Origin: JAVVEH01 sp032251435
GTDB lineage: Bacteria > Verrucomicrobiota > Lentisphaeria > Oligosphaerales > MVZH01
Assembly (NCBI GenBank): GCA_032251435.1
Contig: JAVVEH010000003.1
Span: forward strand, 1 to 64,000
DNA length: 64,000 bases
Direction: 5' to 3'
The notes beneath the pieces are model-generated. The model was not told the DNA's origin and ran no database searches. It saw nothing but the letters and a program-made list of their open reading frames with translations. Positions 59,998-64,000 of this stretch are shown here, in pieces. A program made the translations under genes and the position numbers. How positions within the stretch are numbered: the stretch's first letter is position 1; the number at the start of each line of letters is the position of its first letter.

Positions 59998-60090
59998 GTG
60001 CGTCCCCATTTTTTCTTCAAGTGCGTCCCCATTTTTTCTTCAAGTGCGTCCCCATTTTTCCCATTTTTCCCATTTTTCCTCTTCTCCGCC
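59998..60090. repeat. Right repeat cluster of the RAYT locus
   Basis: GTGCGTCCCCATTTTTTCTT plus CAA, 23 bases, occurs at 59998-60020 and 60021-60043, with a third partial copy from 60044 followed by CCCATTTTT repeats to about 60080. It is in opposite orientation to the cluster at 58753-58815. The C/T-rich strand makes slippage likely, consistent with copy-number change. Confidence 0.85.
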
Positions 60091-60115
60091 TGATTGTCGA
60101 TGACACTTTGCCTGT

Positions 60116-60955
60116 TCACGACATGTTTTTCACTTTTTCCTGAATCATTGGGATGGACATGTCCATGATGTCCCGGACATCCTCATAGCGGAACGTTCTT
60201 CCCTCAAAATCACGCCGTTCCAGGCCTTTCAGGAACCGTTCTTTGAATTCATTGAAATAGGCGCCGTAAATGTGATAGCTGTCAGCCATGTGCACGTACC
60301 GGCCGAGTTTCACTTCCCGGCCGCTGAGTTCAGTGATTCGCTTGGCGATTTTCACCTGTAGTTGAACCAGCGCGAACATGTTCATAAACGCGGCCTTGTA
60401 GGCGTCATTTGAGCGAAAGCGGACATTGGTGTTGAGGTAATGAACGCCGTCCTCTTCCGTGATCCGGCACCAAATACTTTGCAGGCAAGCCGGATCATAG
60501 CAATCATTATCTTCCCAAACCTTCCACGTGATGGCTTGCGCCCGCCGGGTGTAAGGAGTTTCCGCCAGCTTTTGGGCGACCATTTCAATCTGCTCAAAGG
60601 GCTCCGCCAAGCCGGGAACGGCATAGGCGCACAACCGCTCGTTGTAGGTGTACTCCCAGCGCGTGTCGGCGGGGTCGTTCGGATCGCGCACCAAATGGTT
60701 TTTTATGCCGTCAACGACTTCCATCACGTATTCCTGAAGATCCTCAAGACCGCCGGGAAAATCTTTATGGATCATGGGCTCCGCCAAGGGATCCTCAATC
60801 GTTATCATCATCGTCGCGTCCTTGCTGGGGGGATCGTCGGGCTTGTCATACATGGTTTTGATATCACAGCCCTGTTCATTCAATAGAATCAAGGACTTTT
60901 CCCACGCCTCGGCAATGCCGCGGCCTTGGACCGACAAAACAGGAACTCCGTGCAT
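60116..60955 (-). CDS. Thymidylate synthase, divergent ThyA family
   Basis: ThyA makes dTMP from dUMP and methylene-tetrahydrofolate. The 279-residue protein lacks the usual N-terminal block but aligns through the active site. The double Arg is 'YTRRAQAITW' (R137-R138), the nucleophile is C157 in 'DPACLQSIW', and 'RFRSNDAYKAAFMNMFAL' supplies D184 and N192. H228 and Y230 lie in 'ADSYHIYG'. N192 corresponds to the Asn that selects dUMP; dCMP hydroxymethylases have Asp there. The form 'PACLQ' recalls archaeal-type ThyA. It is flanked by the RAYT repeats and the SRP RNA gene, and no folate gene is adjacent. The overall sequence is far from E. coli ThyA. Confidence 0.75.
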   Translation of the reverse strand: MHGVPVLSVQGRGIAEAWEKSLILLNEQGCDIKTMYDKPDDPPSKDATMMITIEDPLAEPMIHKDFPGGLEDLQEYVMEVVDGIKNHLVRDPNDPADTRWEYTYNERLCAYAVPGLAEPFEQIEMVAQKLAETPYTRRAQAITWKVWEDNDCYDPACLQSIWCRITEEDGVHYLNTNVRFRSNDAYKAAFMNMFALVQLQVKIAKRITELSGREVKLGRYVHMADSYHIYGAYFNEFKERFLKGLERRDFEGRTFRYEDVRDIMDMSIPMIQEKVKNMS

Positions 60956-61130
60956 GCGCTTCTCCTTACAGACGGGTGGTGACGCGTGGTCTCATGGGCG
61001 TTTCGTTACCTGAAACGTCCCGGGAAAATGACCCGTTCACTATACAAGACGATGTGTGTTTCGCCAGTGGCATAGCGGGACTCGGAGGAGATTTTTAGAG
61101 AAAAAAACGCCCAGCCCGCGTCCTTTCCTC

Positions 61131-61158
61131 TTGCGTGAGCGGGAACCATGGTTATAGT
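61131..61158 (+). promoter_or_regulatory. Promoter of the SRP RNA gene
   Basis: TTGCGT (61131-61136) and TATAGT (61153-61158) are 16 bases apart, close to the sigma-70-type consensus, and lie about 20 bases before the SRP RNA 5' end. This is the only plausible promoter close to the RNA. Confidence 0.55.
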
Positions 61159-61178
61159 TATCTTTGTCGTTGTCGTTT

Positions 61179-61274
61179 GTGCCAAGCCCCGCGTGGCGGA
61201 TCAATTATGAACCGGGTCAGGTCTGGAAGGAAGCAGCCCTAAGTGAGCGGTCCGGGTATTCGGGATCCCTTGGT
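61179..61274 (+). ncRNA. ffs: Signal recognition particle RNA (4.5S-type)
   Basis: The diagnostic SRP Alu-less domain core GGGTCAGGTCTGGAAGGAAG continues into CAGCCCTAA at 61214-61242, including the GGAA tetraloop and the asymmetric loop bound by Ffh. The flanks pair: CCAAGCCCCG (from 61182) with CGGGATCCCTTGG (61261-61273). Length near 96 nucleotides fits the small bacterial form. The ends are set by the pairing and are uncertain by a few bases. It is followed by a T tract. Confidence 0.95.
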
Positions 61275-61301
61275 CTCAAGCGGCAGCGGCGTTTTTTTTT
61301 T
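61275..61301 (+). terminator. Terminator of the SRP RNA gene
   Basis: A GC-rich segment (CGGCAGCGGCG) is followed by ten T at 61292-61301. The hairpin itself is weak, but the T run right after the RNA gene supports termination here. Confidence 0.6.
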
Positions 61302-61369
61302 GAGGTTTCCGCCTGTCGCCGGCTTCTGTGAGCGGGGGGCTGTCCGAACCGTGTCGGAGAATGGTTACC

Positions 61370-62119
61370 ATGTCTCAAAACGTTTCCGAATCTCTCACCC
61401 CGGCGGCGGCCGGGTCCCCGCGGCGGGCGGCGGTCGCCCATGTTGTTCCCTTCATCGCCTGGATGCTGCTGATGAGCGCGCTGGGGTGGTTTGGCGCGGA
61501 TCACGCCTGGAAATACGCCGCCCGCACCGGCGTGTGCGCGCTGTTATGTGTCTACCTCCGTCCTTGGCGGTGGTACCCCGCGGCCAAACTCAAAAACATC
61601 CCTTGGGCCGTCGCGGCGGGGGCGCTGGTTTATGTGATTTGGGTGTTTCCGGAAATGACCTGGGGGCCACGCATGCCGTGGATTCAAGAGATGTATCTGC
61701 GCTTTGGTGTCCGTCCCCTCGGCGAGTTTCCCGTGGCTGATTTACTGTCCAACGGGAAGAACATGTATGATCCGGCGGTCTGCGGCTGGCCATTGAGTTT
61801 GATCCGCCTGGGCGGATCGGCCTTTGTCATCGCCGTGATTGAGGAATTTTTCTTCCGCGGCTTCCTGTACCGATGGATCATTGACCGGGATTTCACCCGG
61901 GTGGATATCGCCCGCTTTGACTGGGAGGCGTTTGGCATGATGGTCCTGATGTTCGGCATCGAACACCACCGCTGGCTGGCGGGCATGCTCGCCGGGGTCA
62001 TTTATCTGTTCGTCATGCTGAAAACCCGGGATATCTGGGCCGCGGTTCTCGCGCATGTGATCACCAATTTCATGTTGGCTGTGTATGTGCTGAAAAGTGG
62101 CTATTACGCCTTCTGGTAG
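61370..62119 (+). CDS. CPBP (CAAX-like) intramembrane protease, exosortase-associated type
   Basis: From the ATG at 61370 (GGAGAATGG upstream) it has 249 residues; GTG at 61328 and ATG at 61361 are alternatives. The membrane-embedded metalloprotease motifs are 'AVIEEFFFRGFLYRWI' (E-E-x3-R), 'MFGIEHHRWLAGMLAG' and 'AAVLAHVITNFMLAVYVL'. The form 'FGxEHxxWLAG...HAxTN..L..YVL' matches the CAAX protease-related proteins that accompany exosortase systems. Such proteases are thought to process sorted surface proteins. No exosortase or PEP-CTERM protein is seen in this window. It lies directly after the SRP RNA gene, which is involved in membrane targeting; this may be chance. Confidence 0.8.
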   Translation: MSQNVSESLTPAAAGSPRRAAVAHVVPFIAWMLLMSALGWFGADHAWKYAARTGVCALLCVYLRPWRWYPAAKLKNIPWAVAAGALVYVIWVFPEMTWGPRMPWIQEMYLRFGVRPLGEFPVADLLSNGKNMYDPAVCGWPLSLIRLGGSAFVIAVIEEFFFRGFLYRWIIDRDFTRVDIARFDWEAFGMMVLMFGIEHHRWLAGMLAGVIYLFVMLKTRDIWAAVLAHVITNFMLAVYVLKSGYYAFW

Positions 62120-62159
62120 ATGGTTTTCCCGTCACCCTCCCGCATAGGCTTGTCGTATT

Positions 62160-63356
62160 GTGAATACCACGGAAAAAATTTGGACCGTCGCCGAGCTGAC
62201 CCGTTTGGTGAAGGATGTCTTGGAACAGAGCTTTTATCCGTTCTGGGTGGCCGGCGAAATCAGTAATCTGACGATTCACCGGTCCGGGCATGTGTATTTC
62301 AGTTTGAAGGACGCCCGAAGCCAGGTCCAATGCGTGTTTTTCCGGGGAGCCCAAAAGGCCCGTGAGGCGGGATTGACCGATGGCATGAGCGTGGAGGCCC
62401 AGGGCCGGTTGACCGTTTATGAGCCGCGGGGAAATTATCAGTTGACGGTGTCGCAAATGCGTCCCAAGGGCAAAGGCGGCCTTCAACAAGCCTTTGAGGA
62501 GCTGAAAGCGAAACTCCGGGCGGAGGGGTTGTTTGATGATGACCGGAAACGTCCTGTTCCCGCGTTGCCCGCCCGGATCGGTGTGGTCACATCACCGTCG
62601 GGCGCCGCGATCCGTGATTTTTTGCATGTTCTCAACCGCCGCTTCGCCGGTATGAGCGTGCGGATATTCCCGGCCGCCGTGCAAGGGGAACGGGCGGCGG
62701 GTGAGATCGTTCAAGGCATCCGGCATTTTAACCAGGAGGGAGGGGTCGATGTGATTGTCGTCACCCGTGGCGGCGGCAGTCTGGAAGATTTATGGCCGTT
62801 CAATGAGGAAGTGGTGGCCCGGGCGATCGCGGAGTCCGCGATTCCCGTCATTAGCGGCGTGGGACACGAAGTCGATTTCACCATCAGTGACTTGGTGGCC
62901 GACTTGCGGGTGCCGACACCCTCGGCCGCCGCCGAGCTGGTGGTGCGAGGCCGAGCGGAATTACAAGACAAAGTGAGCGCCCTGGGCAGGCGGTTGAGCG
63001 GGACTGTCCACCTTCTCCTAGCGCAATACCGGCATCGCGTTGACCGATCGGCGACCAGCCCGGTTTTCACCCAGGCCGGCCAAACCGTGCGCACGCTTCA
63101 ACAACGGCTGGATGAGGCGGTTTACCGCTTGGAAATCAATGCGGAACGGATGCTGCAAGCGAATAGAGCCCGCCAGGACCGGATGGCCGGCGCCCTGCGG
63201 GCGATGGATCCCAAAGCCGTGTTGACCCGGGGCTACGCCGTCTTGTTTAACAGCTCTGGAGAAGCCGTGCGGAGTCCTGAGCAGGTGACGGCTGACGAAC
63301 GCTTGCGGGCGATGCTCGCGGATGGCGAATTAACCCTGACAGTAAATGGAGATTGA
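62160..63356 (+). CDS. xseA: Exodeoxyribonuclease VII large subunit
   Basis: XseA is the catalytic subunit of exonuclease VII, which degrades single-stranded DNA from both ends. It starts at GTG 62160 and is 398 residues, on the short side of normal. An N-terminal OB fold ('WVAGEISNLTIHRSGHVYFSLKDARSQVQCVFF') is followed by the catalytic core: 'RIGVVTSPSGAAIRDFLHVLNRRF', 'VDVIVVTRGGGSLEDLWPFNEE', 'PVISGVGHEVDFTISDLVADLRVPTPSAAAEL'. A coiled coil and the C-terminal 'DPKAVLTRGYAVL' follow. xseB follows immediately. Confidence 0.96.
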   Translation: MNTTEKIWTVAELTRLVKDVLEQSFYPFWVAGEISNLTIHRSGHVYFSLKDARSQVQCVFFRGAQKAREAGLTDGMSVEAQGRLTVYEPRGNYQLTVSQMRPKGKGGLQQAFEELKAKLRAEGLFDDDRKRPVPALPARIGVVTSPSGAAIRDFLHVLNRRFAGMSVRIFPAAVQGERAAGEIVQGIRHFNQEGGVDVIVVTRGGGSLEDLWPFNEEVVARAIAESAIPVISGVGHEVDFTISDLVADLRVPTPSAAAELVVRGRAELQDKVSALGRRLSGTVHLLLAQYRHRVDRSATSPVFTQAGQTVRTLQQRLDEAVYRLEINAERMLQANRARQDRMAGALRAMDPKAVLTRGYAVLFNSSGEAVRSPEQVTADERLRAMLADGELTLTVNGD

Positions 63357-63358
63357 CG

Positions 63359-63634
63359 ATGAGCGCGGACAAAAAACCAGCTTCTTTTGAGGAAGCGTTA
63401 CGTGAACTGGAAGCCATTGTCGCGACCATGGAAAGCGGGCAAATCCCCTTGGAAGCGATGATGAAACAATTTGAACGCGGCATGGCCCTGGCCACATTTT
63501 GCTCGTCCAAGCTGGGAGAAGCCGAAAAACGGATTGAGATCTTGATGCGGGACGCCGCCGGTCAGCCGGATTGGCGACCGTTGCCGGACGAAGCTCCCAC
63601 CTCGGAATCACCCGATGACAGCATGCTGTTTTGA
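63359..63634 (+). CDS. xseB: Exodeoxyribonuclease VII small subunit
   Basis: The 91-residue protein starts at ATG 63359, two bases after the xseA stop, with GGAG inside the end of xseA; TTG at 63353 is an alternative start. It shows the family pattern 'SFEEALRELEAIVATMESGQIPLEAMMKQFERGMAL' followed by 'CSSKLGEAEKRIEIL'. XseB binds as several copies to the XseA coiled coil and is needed for activity. The acidic tail after residue 65 is variable. Confidence 0.95.
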   Translation: MSADKKPASFEEALRELEAIVATMESGQIPLEAMMKQFERGMALATFCSSKLGEAEKRIEILMRDAAGQPDWRPLPDEAPTSESPDDSMLF

Positions 63635-63733
63635 TCGAAAACCCGATTTGACACAGTGCTGGGTCACCGCGCGTCAGGCATGCCACATAATCCCGTGAGT
63701 CATTCAGCCACAGACACACAAGGCCGTTCACCA

Positions 63734-64000
63734 TGAGAAAAATCTGTGTCATCCAAATCGCTGGTTTATCGGCTGACATCGTCCGTCAACATACGGAGCT
63801 GTTCGCGCCGCTGGGGATGGATTTCCAGCCGCTCATCCCGCCGTTTCCGGCGGTCACCTGCACCGCTCAAGCCACATTCCGCACCGGCATGGACACCGCG
63901 CGGCACGGAATCGTCTGCAACGGTGTCTATTCCCGGGAACAAGCCCGGGTGGACTTTTGGAATCAGTCCGCCCACTTCATGCCACCGGAACGAATTTGGT
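63734..64000 (+). CDS. Alkaline-phosphatase-superfamily protein, N-terminal part (3' end outside window)
   Basis: The ATG at 63734 (AAGG upstream) opens a frame that continues past the window edge. The 89 visible residues begin 'MRKICVIQIAGLSADIV', where family members have a metal-binding Asp in the 'xDG' position; here it reads Ala-Gly. They then show 'LIPPFPAVTCTAQATFRTGM' with a candidate nucleophile Thr, and 'ARHGIVCNGVYSRE'. This resembles type I phosphodiesterase proteins of the kind found in Ebo gene clusters. The missing metal Asp may mean a shifted motif or loss of activity; the rest of the gene would be needed to decide. Confidence 0.7.

Noticed and set aside
59998..60060. Possible CRISPR array
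   Set aside because: The 23-base units are contiguous, with no unique spacers between them, and no cas gene is present.
59875..60119. Frames running through the N gap
   Set aside because: They are created by translating unknown bases and low-complexity repeat DNA.

Overview
The window looks like chromosome from a bacterium of the PVC superphylum, most likely near Kiritimatiellota, Lentisphaerota or Verrucomicrobiota. No rRNA is present, so this placement rests on three signs. There is a ~51-residue small basic protein of a type I know from Verrucomicrobia, Chlamydiae and relatives (19477-19632). There is a PilM/PilN - PilO - PilP-like operon resembling the Akkermansia Amuc_1100 locus (34300-37698). 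There is an exosortase-associated type of CAAX-like protease (61370-62119). GC content is fairly high by eye, and genes sit close together in short operons.

Layout. 1-131: tail of a REP-associated (Y1) transposase. 466-12179: a housekeeping and envelope stretch with DUF456 and SanA-like membrane proteins, serC, a secreted LIM/DA1-like metallopeptidase, a coiled-coil envelope operon ending in two very small membrane and lipoprotein genes, rlmN with a GT-C-like membrane protein, mgtE, and a membrane-anchored kinase-fold protein lacking catalytic residues. 12653-19362: a four-gene plus-strand block (glucoamylase-like barrel protein, VTT/DedA-family membrane protein, GT4 glycosyltransferase, phosphodiesterase-EEP fusion) that reads as a membrane-lipid or glycan module. 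19477-29601: core genes (small basic protein, acpS, gmk, coaBC, recA, cinA, a hybrid histidine kinase, pyrE). 29740-34300: a heterodimeric ABC exporter and cysQ. 34300-37698: the type IV pilus-like alignment operon. 37867-43955: an FHA-GYF-zinc ribbon-GTPase protein, a probable GAP1-N2 protein and a 1009-residue membrane protein, resembling predicted GTPase-centred conflict or signalling systems. 44164-48465: a HEAT-repeat protein, murF and mreB.

48730-58721 is the accessory part. It has about 1 kb without a convincing gene, then three large secreted or membrane-anchored proteins of unknown function plus a TPR protein, with a sharp base-composition change inside one gene. At 58753-60090 a complete RAYT transposase sits between inverted clusters of a short GTGCGTCCCC-type repeat, interrupted by a 100-N assembly gap. 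60116-64000 returns to core functions: a divergent ThyA-family thymidylate synthase, the SRP RNA gene, the CAAX-like protease, xseA/xseB and the start of an alkaline-phosphatase-superfamily gene.

The best candidates for undescribed biology are the GTPase/GAP1-like locus, the bacterial DA1-like LIM peptidase, the four-gene lipid/glycan module, and the pseudokinase. Family assignments were made by reading motifs; no database search or structure prediction was run.
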